From assembly GCA_009602725.1 (NCBI GenBank), contig WELB01000056.1, forward strand, positions 381,077 through 396,775: a stretch of DNA of 15,699 nt, given 5' to 3'. This document shows positions 9,901 to 15,699 of this stretch, piece after piece. This DNA comes from Spirogloea muscicola (Eukaryota > Streptophyta > Zygnematophyceae > Spirogloeales > Spirogloeaceae). Each line of letters begins with the position of its first letter. Positions within the stretch are counted from its first letter, which is position 1. The notes below the pieces were generated by a model that searched no databases, was not told the DNA's origin, and was given only the letters and a program-made list of their open reading frames with translations. The translations under genes were made by a program, and so were the position numbers.

Positions 9901-11023
9901 GAAGCTACAGCATGTTGTTGAATCGGCTGGACATAAAAGAATGTATTGACTGCATCACATGACTGCATCGTTGAATGCTTGACATACCCTGCGGCGATAG
10001 GGCACCTGGTGGAAATGGTGAAGGCCTCTGGCATCCATGTACATCTTGACCTTGCTGCAGTCCCAATTTTGGTGAATAGCCCCTACAATATCTAGCCTCC
10101 ATCTATGTACGTAAAGAAAGATCCACATCTCGAAGTATCCAGTATGCAGGTCTTTCGTCGTCAGTGGACGGCATTGCCATTGGCGATTCCAGTATACGCG
10201 AGGTAAATGAATTCAAGGTTACAGGAAGACAATGATCTGAGCTGACAGCAGTGCCCCCTCTGGCAGGAAGGAGCAGAGGAGTGCGTGGGGGCTGGACTCC
10301 TTAGCTCGCTCCAGCCCAGCAATTTGCAGCTGAGACGCTCAATACAGAACCTTGACGAGGTTCTCTTATGAGCAGACCTTCACCCTTGAATGCTCCGCTT
10401 GCTAAGAAGCGCCTATCAACTATGCATGACACTGTAAATTCTGATACTTTTGGACCAAAGAGAAATTACTAAGACCACCTACACTTATTACGGCAATACT
10501 TTGAAATATAAGTGTAGGTCACATTTCAGCCCTGAGACTGACCTGAGTTGCACTGTTTGATTTCAGGCAAACAAGGATCCACTATTCCCGCTCTTATTTG
10601 ATCCACAGACAGCTGGGGGCCTCCTGGCCTCAGTGCCTGCTGGCCGTGCTCAGGACTGCATCCACCAGCTTCGCCACGCTGGATACCCCTCTGCGTCAAT
10701 CATTGGGCAGGTTTGAGACTCTTATGAGCCCTGGCAGCCTTTTGTGGACTCATTGAGTGAACTGCTAGGCCTTGTAAGAGGTGGTGGAGGCCACCAAACC
10801 AGCTCGACCGGCCACAGTACCAACTGTTAACTCTCTGAATGGGCTACAGTACCTGCTTTATCTCTGCTTAATGCAGCTAGCCATGTCCACTATCTGCTCA
10901 GCAAGTCTTTGAGCCCTGTGCATGCAGGTGGTGAGTGCGGGCGACAGTGATGCCCCCATCTTTGTACAGTATCTCAGACAGCCCCAGGGAGATATTGTTG
11001 GCAATTACAGCAAGTCTGACTAG
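3928..11023 (+). CDS. selD: NADH dehydrogenase-like oxidoreductase / selenide, water dikinase fusion (NDH-SelD), 23 exons
   Basis: Exons: 3928-3992, 4391-4506, 4792-4892, 5032-5109, 5264-5371, 5551-5637, 5946-6060, 6258-6364, 6483-6656, 6804-6895, 7040-7112, 7411-7566, 7674-7733, 7959-8018, 8332-8493, 8742-8897, 9080-9169, 9424-9471, 9601-9670, 10001-10071, 10267-10359, 10567-10710 and 10928-11023. The sum is 2322 nt, 773 residues, with every phase consistent. N-terminal half: FAD-binding [30 protein letters not shown], second Rossmann motif [12 protein letters not shown] (160-171), FAAGD (294-298) and DWIDRGFM, as in NDH-2-like flavoproteins. C-terminal half from about residue 416: MRCGGCGAK (catalytic Cys421, Lys424), [46 protein letters not shown] and [11 protein letters not shown]. 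SelD makes selenophosphate from selenide and ATP; the oxidoreductase substrate is unknown. An in-frame TGA at 3883-3885 sets the start at 3928 unless an upstream exon exists. Cysteine replaces selenocysteine, so no SECIS is needed. Confidence 0.95.
4738..4799 (+). repeat. Tandemly duplicated splice acceptor of SelD intron 2 (36-base period)
   Basis: A 26-base unit running from AGCGCC through CTGACAG to GCCATTAT occurs at 4738-4763 and exactly again at 4774-4799. Each copy holds a CTGACAG acceptor. The downstream one (exon from 4792) gives the family sequence [10 protein letters not shown]. The upstream one (exon from 4756) stays in frame without a stop and would add 12 residues, [12 protein letters not shown]. 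Confidence 0.85.
6723..6757. repeat. Perfect 16-bp inverted repeat with 3-base loop in SelD intron 9
   Basis: The left arm 6723-6738 (AATCAAGACCTCAATT) is the exact reverse complement of 6742-6757, with loop GCT. A perfect stem of this length is unlikely by chance in a 147-base intron. It could be a fold-back insertion or a small hairpin RNA source; nothing shows which. Confidence 0.85.
8494..8741 (+). other. GC-AG intron 15 of the SelD fusion
   Basis: The exon ends ACTGAGGACAAG and the intron starts GCAAGG. This phase-0 join gives EDK then VEEELYQVM, as the family requires. The nearby GT at 8499 leaves the wrong phase. The AAG/GCAAG context is the usual consensus of GC donors. Confidence 0.8.
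9727..9828 (+). other. Exon-like segment inside SelD intron 19
   Basis: Read with the phase left by exon 19, this segment encodes [13 protein letters not shown] then VELDMPLL. That resembles the SelD stretch encoded by the true exon 20 ([11 protein letters not shown], then LDLAAVPIL), which lies downstream at 10001-10071 and fits the family better. A weak GT (GTTTAG) at 9829 would keep phase 0 into exon 21. It may be a diverged exon duplicate, an alternative exon or chance. Confidence 0.3.
10477..10519. repeat. 12-bp perfect inverted repeat in SelD intron 21
   Basis: ACCTACACTTAT at 10477-10488 is the exact reverse complement of 10508-10519, with a 19-base spacer. The function is unknown; it lies wholly in the intron, about 50 bases before the acceptor of exon 22. 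Confidence 0.7.
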
Positions 11024-11795
11024 CCACCAGTTAGATTTGAGCACCACTGCCAGCACTCTCCTCAAGTCCGCAACAACAAAAGCACCTGCAGCTAAACTGC
11101 GCGGTGGGTCTCCACTTCTTCTCTGGAACAATTGGGTGAATATGGTGGCAGGCAATGCAGTAAAAATATAGGACGGTATAATATCGGTAGGGTCTGTGCA
11201 GAGCGGGATTCGCTGCCGTTTCCATCCTTGGCAGTGATGCATGGATCTACAAAAAGGCTCTGACAGTCTCCTGCATTGCTTGCTCCAGTACGCATTGTGT
11301 ACACATCAAACGACAGGGATTCATTGCATCATTGGTGGTGGAGCATGAGTTGCTAGAGCAGAGAGTGGTAAAGAGATTGCTGCTGTGACATGGCTCGTGT
11401 TGTTCACGTCAGAGGAATGCATGTGCCAACGGGTTGCTTATTCAATAAAGGTAGACTGCACGGACAGGCGCAGCAGTGGAGTCTGTCGGAGCTCTGGCTC
11501 CGAGCTTGCAATTAGGAAGCTCTACATTCAGCTGCTTGCATGGCTTAGTAGCCTTGAGCAGCACTGTCATATTGATGCAGGGCTAATGAGCTGGTAGCTC
11601 TGTGCCTAGGACACTTCTGACTAAATGCCTGCTTAACTGCAATCTACATTTGAATCAAAATTGCGCCTTGTTGTGCACATCGCGTCAAGGTGTCTCGTTT
11701 CCAGCTGCAAGTTACTCCGGCTTGCTGCTGCTAACCCGGGGTCAGTAGGCTCCCCTTCGCTGTAGTCTCGTGCATAGCTGTGTGGTTTAGGCACC
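11024..11795. other. Region 3' of the SelD fusion; probable 3' UTR then unassigned sequence
   Basis: No protein family or exon chain is recognisable on either strand. The first part is presumably the 3' UTR of the fusion gene. An AATAAA occurs at 11444-11449, about 420 bases past the stop, but green algae mostly use TGTAA, which is absent here, so the cleavage site is not placed. Confidence 0.4.
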
Positions 11796-11848
11796 TTTCG
11801 GCACTTTGGACCTTGTCCATTCATTTTGGGCTGGCCTTTCCCAGCCAC
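11796..11848 (+). repeat. Dispersed hairpin repeat, copy 4 (+), near-consensus
   Basis: Reads CTTTGGACCTTGTCCATTC, then TTTTGGGCTGGCC and TTTCCCAGCCACC. GGCTGG at 11829-11834 pairs with CCAGCC at 11841-11846 across a six-base loop. The end is nearly identical to the copy at 12557-12598. Confidence 0.8.
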
Positions 11849-12021
11849 CTTCTTAAAGTGGGCGAGTTTCTTCCTTTGGGCCTTGTTACTGCCTCCAATA
11901 TTTAGGTTGAAGATTAAGGGTTCAGAGAATTTCCTCGCCACTTTTGGCTGTGTGCTTCAGAGCTTTCTTTGGGCTAACCTCTCACAGTCAACTGCTGTCA
12001 ACTTGGAGGCTGTTTTTAAGA

Positions 12022-12090
12022 GCGCTTATTGGCCCCTTCGACCTTTGTTGTTTCTTTTCTAGGCTGGCCAATAACAGCGTTTACTGGAAG
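12022..12090 (+). repeat. Dispersed hairpin repeat, copy 5 (+)
   Basis: GCGCTTATTGGCCCCTTCGACC, then TTTCTTTTCTAGGCTGGCC and AATAACAGCG. Both the GGCCCCTTCG block and the GGCTGGCC block of the family are present at the expected spacing; the hairpin is degraded. Confidence 0.65.
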
Positions 12091-12100
12091 AGTCTCTTTT

Positions 12101-12170
12101 CCTTGTACGTTCCTTTGGACTGGCATCTCACATTGCCGTCAGTTGAAGCTGTTCCTTTTGGTAGAGCTGC
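12101..12170 (+). repeat. Dispersed hairpin repeat, copy 6 (+), partial
   Basis: Starts with CCTTGTACGTTCCTTTGGACTGGC, then CTCACATTGCC and GGTAGAGCTGC. It matches the middle and right part of copy 3. It follows copy 5 within about 10 bases, giving a tandem-like pair. Confidence 0.55.
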
Positions 12171-12295
12171 TCGTTCCGAGGGCATCCACTCTGACTGTGC
12201 CTGGCTGGGCGACAACCGATGCGGACAGCAAGGAAGAGAAGAAAGCAGAAACAGCTCCAGTGTAAGGCAATGGTTGTGAGAAGTAAGCTCATCCA

Positions 12296-12353
12296 GAGGG
12301 CTGTAACAGGCCAGCCTGCAAAGCATGGACAAGATCCAAAGGGGCCGGAAATT
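12296..12353 (-). repeat. Dispersed hairpin repeat, copy 7 (-)
   Basis: On the minus strand it reads TTTCCGGCCCCTTTGGATC, then TTGTCCATGCTTTGCAGGC and TGGCCTGTTACAGCC. This keeps every block of the family in order. GGCTG at 12299-12303 and CAGCC at 12312-12316 can pair. Confidence 0.75.
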
Positions 12354-12464
12354 GTGAAACACACAATTAAGCAAGCACCGCAAAGAAAAATCTATTAGTA
12401 ACCTTTGGAAGCAACCGCAAGTCAGAAAGACTAGCCGCCGGGAAAGAAAGAACAGTGCTTCCAA

Positions 12465-12598
12465 ATTGACTGGTGGCAGTAATCGGCCAGCCCAAAAGAA
12501 TGTACAAGGTCAACGCGGGAAAGCAGTTCCCTTCATTGTAGGCAGCGGCGGCAGCTAGTCCATTCTTTTGGGCTGGCCTTTCCCAGCCACCAGTCAAT
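12465..12598. repeat. Fold-back (inverted) pair of dispersed repeats, about 134 bp
   Basis: The arms are 12465-12502 and 12561-12598. The outer 13 bases (ATTGACTGGTGGC) and inner 18 bases (GGCCAGCCCAAAAGAATG) are identical in inverted orientation; only a 7-base middle block differs. The arms are copies 8 (-) and 9 (+) of the dispersed repeat. No clear target duplication flanks them. Confidence 0.85.
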
Positions 12599-12830
12599 CT
12601 GGCCGCGCTTTCTGGGAGCACGGCGAGCTCCCAGCGCCAAGGACCGCTGGAGGGAAATCCATAGGAGAATACGAAACACCCGCGCTAGCGAGTCGGTAAC
12701 GCGAATCGGCCTCCTCGCCCGGCCTCCGGGATATAGCGTAGCGCGGAAGCCTGGTCAAAAGTTCCAGCCACGGAGACCTGTAAGCCCGTGCACATCGATG
12801 ACCAGTGGAGCGAAGTCGTGTCATTCCGGA

Positions 12831-12870
12831 TGTGAGAGGCCAGCCCAAAGTAGCGTACAAGGTCTAGACA
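12831..12870 (-). repeat. Dispersed hairpin repeat, copy 10 (-)
   Basis: GAGGCCAGCCCAAAG, then TAGCGTACAAGGTC. It matches the (-) arm at 12483-12510, and both are followed after about 30-40 bases by TTCATTGTAG or GTCATTGTAG, so the homology extends past the hairpin core. A weaker trace follows near 12966. Confidence 0.6.
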
Positions 12871-13732
12871 GAAAAATAGACAAACATTCGTCATTGTAGC
12901 GCAAGAAAGGAGCGGCACTGCCAAAATAACCCCTAGGAAGACCAACTTTAGCCGTGCCCTACAAGCATGTACAAGTAAGGCGCTCAAAAAAATCTGGTAG
13001 AGATATATGTACTCACTTGTGGGTACTAGAGTTCCCCCTCAGGTGTGTCGTCTCGTGTGGATGTGCTCATGCAGATATCTCTTATCGTTGTGTGACTATT
13101 AAATTGGGCTCAGCTAGCTGAAAATTTCTTACACCTGACAGTGTGGTACTTGACACAAGAAAGTAATCATAAGCGCAACCATCTGAGGCACAGTTCCTTC
13201 TTCACGCCCTCGCCCTCATCGGCCTCCCCCAGGACACGGTGATTGTGAGGCAGCCTCATACAGCCCCTAATCTTCAAGGTGGTTGGCCGAATCCAGAAGG
13301 CCAGGGGCCGCAATCCCTTCTAATTCCTTTTGAGGGCGCCCTGTCTGCCTAGCCTTTGGCTTCGTCATGAACACCTGTATGCATCTGGCTGGCAGTTTAC
13401 AGCCGATTCTTGAATATCAGCAGCCGCATTCTCTAGTCATCCTACTGAAGCCCCTGCAGGCAATCTCGGAAAGACCTGCTACTGCGCCCAGCCATGACCG
13501 CTGCGGGTTGGCAAAAGCCAAAGCCTGGGAGCGTGCGCTTGACTGAGGAGGTCAAGTATGGTATGGCTCCAGTGCAGGCGATGCGGCATGCATACCTCTC
13601 ACTTCGTTGAGCACCATTCCTAAAGACTTGGTAGATTCTTGCTTTCTGAGCTTTGAGATTGCCAATAAATATTTGTATGACGCGTTACTTTAATGGTGAG
13701 CTACATGGTGCCATGCCTGATTGCATTCCCGA
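12871..13732. other. Unassigned intergenic sequence
   Basis: No gene, RNA or clear repeat is recognised. The longest suggestive stretch is a stop-to-stop frame at 13173-13349 (59 codons, no Met) that resembles no family I know. AATAAA occurs near 13664. Confidence 0.4.
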
Positions 13733-13734
13733 TA

Positions 13735-13757
13735 CAGTCAACCCTGTCTTAGGTAAT
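13735..13757 (+). repeat. Left terminal inverted repeat of the transposon
   Basis: It begins CAGTCAAC directly after TA and matches the right end with three mismatches in 23 bases. CAG at the tip is typical of pogo/Tigger ends. Confidence 0.8.
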
Positions 13758-13878
13758 ATGGTCGGTTGGGGAGGTTTGTATGACGATGAAGAGGATATAA
13801 TGATAAACAGGGTACTGGGTGTAGGGTGAGGTTTTAGGATTTACGCTTTACATTTAGGTTTAGGGTTTGAGGTGACAT

Positions 13879-13894
13879 CACGTGACTTCACGTG
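13879..13894. promoter_or_regulatory. Two CACGTG palindromes one helical turn apart in the transposon's left subterminal region
   Basis: CACGTG occurs at 13879-13884 and 13889-13894, a 10-base spacing. This is the G-box/E-box core bound by bZIP and bHLH factors. Function here is unproven. Confidence 0.35.
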
Positions 13895-13910
13895 CCCTCA
13901 TGTACACCTG

Positions 13911-14354
13911 TCGGTCCGACGTCGCCGCCGAGCAAGACATCGTTGGCCTGATCCAAGATCTGCGTGGATCTGCCGGGATGCGCTCACCATGAATGAGCTC
14001 TTGGAGCCCGACATTGAGCTTCAAAATTGATCGATATTGACATTGAGAACGACGCTGTGCCGGTCCAGACGGTGAACGAGCCCGCGCCGGCTGACACGAA
14101 CACACCTGGCGCCTTCTTTGGAGGAACGCCTTGCCGCTCTCCGAGCTGCCGTCGACATGCTTGATGTGTCAGACGCGAAGCAAGCGTCGGCGCTCGCCGT
14201 CATCTGTGGCCTTCAACATGACACCCGCGTTGAGCAAGGGCAGCGGCTCAAGCAGGCATCCATTACCGCCTTCTTCGAGTCGTCACCGACGGATTGCTTT
14301 ATGCCAGAGTGTTATTCGAGGTGGCGGCAACCAGACGGCCACGTTAAAATGTAG
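13911..14354 (+). pseudogene. Remnant of a Tigger/pogo-like transposase C-terminus, frameshifted
   Basis: Three successive frames give a plausible C-terminal tail. First comes AEQDIVGLIQDLR, then MNELLEPDIELQ, then after a shift the acidic DIDIENDAVPVQTVNEP. A further shift leads to PSLEERLAALRAAVDMLD and finally RLKQASITAFFESS. An acidic linker, then a leucine-rich helix, then a Q-x-x-I-x-x-F-F ending is characteristic of Tigger/pogo transposases. The last block (Q-A-S-I-T-A-F-F) fits the PCNA-interacting PIP-box pattern. The helix-turn-helix and DDE domains are missing, and at least two frameshifts plus a stop break the frame. The matching terminal repeats and TA flanks support the call; a database comparison was not possible. 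Confidence 0.6.
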
Positions 14355-14538
14355 TTGTGCACTTGATCATAGGGCCATAGACTACATACAATCGTTTCAA
14401 GTCGCTACGTATTGTCCACTTGTGCTGGTCGCGGGGTCAGATGGTTGGTCGCACAGTCCGTCCATAGGTAAAAGCTCATATTTGAGAATAATATATGAAG
14501 TATAGAAGTACAGAAGATGAGCTCGCCCATAGAAGAGA

Positions 14539-14586
14539 GGGGCTGGCAGAAGCCAGCCAAAAAAGAATGGACAATATCCAAAGAGC
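14539..14586 (-). repeat. Dispersed hairpin repeat, copy 11 (-), directly 3' of the LINE fragment
   Basis: On the minus strand: CTTTGGATATTGTCCATTC, then TTTTTTGGCTGGC and a perfect hairpin. GGCTGGC at 14541-14547 pairs with GCCAGCC at 14552-14558 over loop AGAA. It begins about 12 bases past the stop of the reverse-transcriptase fragment and in the same orientation. Confidence 0.75.
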
Positions 14587-14597
14587 TCCAACACTAG

Positions 14598-15140
14598 CTA
14601 GGCATCTAGACAACTAGACATGACGGAACCACACGAAGTCCAATACCCGCGGGTGAGCAACATCAGGTCAGAGTAGCTCGAGGCTGGAAAAGATGCAGCC
14701 GGGCGAGACCCGGAAGCAGCAACAAGAGCACGGCCCGCGCGCGAGTGGACGGCATGAGCGAGTGAGCGTTGAAGGGACACGGAGAGCCGCATCCGGAAAA
14801 CCTGGGCCAGGGAGCCGGCCGCGTTGAAGCCGGGCAGCCCCCCTGGCGGACCCGGCCGCCGCTCCATGGCCTGCCGGGCAAGCCGCTGGAGGAGATCCAG
14901 CCAGCCGCTGCCGTAAGCCCCGTGGACGTCTATGGCAAGGGCCGCGAACTCATCACCTGGGGGGTGATCAGCACACTTCCGCTCCTTGCCCCGGGCCGCC
15001 AAAGCGACCGAATGCCCAGCGGTCGTCGCCGACTTGGAGGGGTTAGCGGAGTCGACACAGTCGGCGGTCACCACATCCGCGATGATACGCGGACCGCCGC
15101 CGGGCGGGATGGCGACTAGGTCTGCGCGGCGTACAGAGGA
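14598..15140 (-). pseudogene. C-terminal fragment of a non-LTR retrotransposon (LINE) reverse transcriptase polyprotein
   Basis: The minus-strand frame is open from just after a stop at 15141-15143 to 14598, without a good start codon. It reads RRADLVAIPPGGGPRIIADV, then a variable part, GHSVALAARGKERKCAD, FAALAIDVHGAYG, LLQRLARQAM and RLSVSLQRSLAHAVHSR. This order (R-x-A-D..G..D-V, then a lysine-rich helix, F-x-x-L-A-x-x-x-x-G, then L-S-V-x-L-Q-R) is the pattern I associate with the tail after the RT domain in algal and plant LINE proteins. No RT catalytic motif is present. Its 5' end stops close to the transposon's right terminal region, so it was inserted into or captured by the DNA transposon. 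The assignment is from memory of the family pattern. Confidence 0.55.
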
Positions 15141-15216
15141 TTATAACCTTAAGCCAATGAACCGACTCGGTTTGCCAGAATTTGATAACGTTATATAGGA
15201 TATAACCTAGTGGAGG

Positions 15217-15239
15217 ATAACCTTAGACAGCGTTGACTG
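15217..15239 (-). repeat. Right terminal inverted repeat of the transposon
   Basis: Read on the minus strand it begins CAGTCAACGCTGTCTAAGG and pairs with the left terminal repeat. TA follows at 15240-15241. Confidence 0.8.
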
Positions 15240-15241
15240 TA

Positions 15242-15699
15242 TCTGGTGTCATGAACCAGCCGTCTGATTAAGCCACATGCCTCTGTTGGCATCACATGAC
15301 CGACTATTTGGGACAAGTGGGCCTGCCAGGTGGCGGGCTGGCTTGCCGCGCAATGGGCCGCCCGGAGGTGGGCCCCGCCGTTCAGATACCCTCGATGATT
15401 CGCCCGTGCCAACGGAGGATCTTGGGCCCGCCGCAAGGCCTTGGGGCGACCCGCTCACACCCCTGGACACGACTATACTTGAACAGGATCTGTTCTATAG
15501 TACGTATCCCTTGCTCTGTGTTCTTCCTTCCCCTTCCCGCCATCCCTCCTCCTGCTACTGCTGCCAGGCCAGATCGACAAGGCCCTCATTGGCACTTTTG
15601 GCCCTCCTTCCCACCCCCGCCATCCCTCCTGCTACTGCTGCTGCCCAACTTCTCCTCTAGCAGCCCCAGCAGGACAGGTCAACAAGGCCCCAGTCGGCA
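15242..15699. other. GC-rich right flank with a two-unit direct repeat; possible gene start off the edge
   Basis: From about 15525 the sequence repeats with period of roughly 80-100 bases. One unit has CCGCCATCCCTCCTCCTGCT, then AGATCGACAAGGCCCTCATT; the next has the same CT-rich block near 15616, then AGGTCAACAAGGCCCCAGTC near 15677. The CT-rich blocks look like polypyrimidine tracts before AG acceptors, with short coding-like pieces (QIDKALIG and QVNKAPVG) after them. The preceding GC-rich frame includes PLTPLDTTILEQDLF. This may be the start of a gene with repeated exons or just a minisatellite. Confidence 0.35.

Larger units (their letters stand above)
13735..15239. mobile_element. Decayed pogo/Tigger-type (Tc1/mariner superfamily) DNA transposon, 1505 bp
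   Basis: The left end starts CAGTCAAC, CTGTCT, AGGT, AT, each block separated by one base. The right end, read inward on the minus strand, has the same blocks, so about 20 of the first 23 bases match. TA flanks both ends (13733-13734 and 15240-15241), the target duplication of this superfamily. The inside carries a transposase C-terminal remnant on + and a reverse-transcriptase C-terminal remnant on -. The right subterminal region repeats AGGATATAACCT-like blocks near 15137, 15198 and 15215. No DDE catalytic core or DNA-binding domain is present, so the copy is non-autonomous. Confidence 0.8.

Noticed and set aside
10149-10201. Coding-like piece after intron position 10148 reading [18 protein letters not shown], resembling the Sel[12 protein letters not shown] block
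   Set aside because: The true block is in exon 21 (10267-10359). Including this 53-base piece would break the phase, so I take it as intron.
11444-11449. AATAAA as poly(A) signal of the SelD fusion
   Set aside because: It is about 420 bases from the stop and green algae mostly use TGTAA; not enough to annotate a 3' end.
12081-12464. Minus- and plus-strand open frames of 78-127 codons with a recurring GWP-x-TA peptide
   Set aside because: The recurrence comes from translation of the dispersed DNA repeat GGCTGGCC and occurs on both strands; no domain or gene structure supports coding.
13173-13349. Stop-to-stop frame of 59 codons including LIGLPQDTVIVRQPHTAPNL
   Set aside because: No start codon, no recognised family and no neighbouring exons with matching phase.
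13852-13874. Telomere-like TTTAGG run
   Set aside because: Only about two imperfect units inside the transposon; too short for an interstitial telomere tract.
14769-15119. Plus-strand open frame of 116 codons in the GC-rich half of the transposon
   Set aside because: It is the shadow of the minus-strand reverse-transcriptase tail, whose motif order is convincing; the plus frame resembles nothing.

Overview
The window looks like nuclear DNA of a unicellular green alga. A trebouxiophyte is my best guess, at low confidence. The reasons are two genes split by many short GT-AG introns, GC-rich 5' gene ends with more AT-rich introns, and a SelD protein of the NADH-dehydrogenase-fused type known from cyanobacteria and some algae. 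It is not bacterial: neither protein can be read without splicing. All exon models below were built by eye from family motifs, splice signals and reading phase; no alignment was run.

Layout. (1) 1-2348, + strand: a fructosamine-3-kinase-type protein-repair kinase in 8 exons. Its frame is open to the left edge, so the true N-terminus may lie outside the window. (2) 2349-3927: about 1.6 kb between genes, containing several diverged copies of a short dispersed repeat and, near its end, a GC-rich leader with a transit-peptide-like upstream ORF. (3) 3928-11023, + strand: a 23-exon gene for a 773-residue fusion of an FAD/NAD(P)H pyridine-nucleotide-disulfide oxidoreductase domain (NDH-2-like) to selenide, water dikinase. 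All exon phases agree from start to stop. The catalytic position is Cys, not Sec. One intron is GC-AG, one acceptor is tandemly duplicated in frame, and several introns hold hairpins or an exon-like segment. (4) 11024-13732: no gene recognised; a dense patch of the dispersed repeat in both orientations, including a fold-back pair. (5) 13733-15241: a decayed pogo/Tigger-type DNA transposon with matching terminal inverted repeats and flanking TA. It holds the frameshifted C-terminal end of a transposase on + and the C-terminal end of a non-LTR retrotransposon reverse transcriptase on -. (6) 15242-15699: GC-rich sequence with a two-unit direct repeat; possibly the start of another gene, not resolved.

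The two host genes are unlikely to form a pathway. One repairs glycated proteins; the other makes selenophosphate for selenium incorporation, with an attached redox domain of unknown function. The most interesting points are the fusion enzyme, its unusual splicing features, and a hairpin-bearing repeat that also lies directly behind the retrotransposon ORF and may therefore be a LINE or SINE tail.
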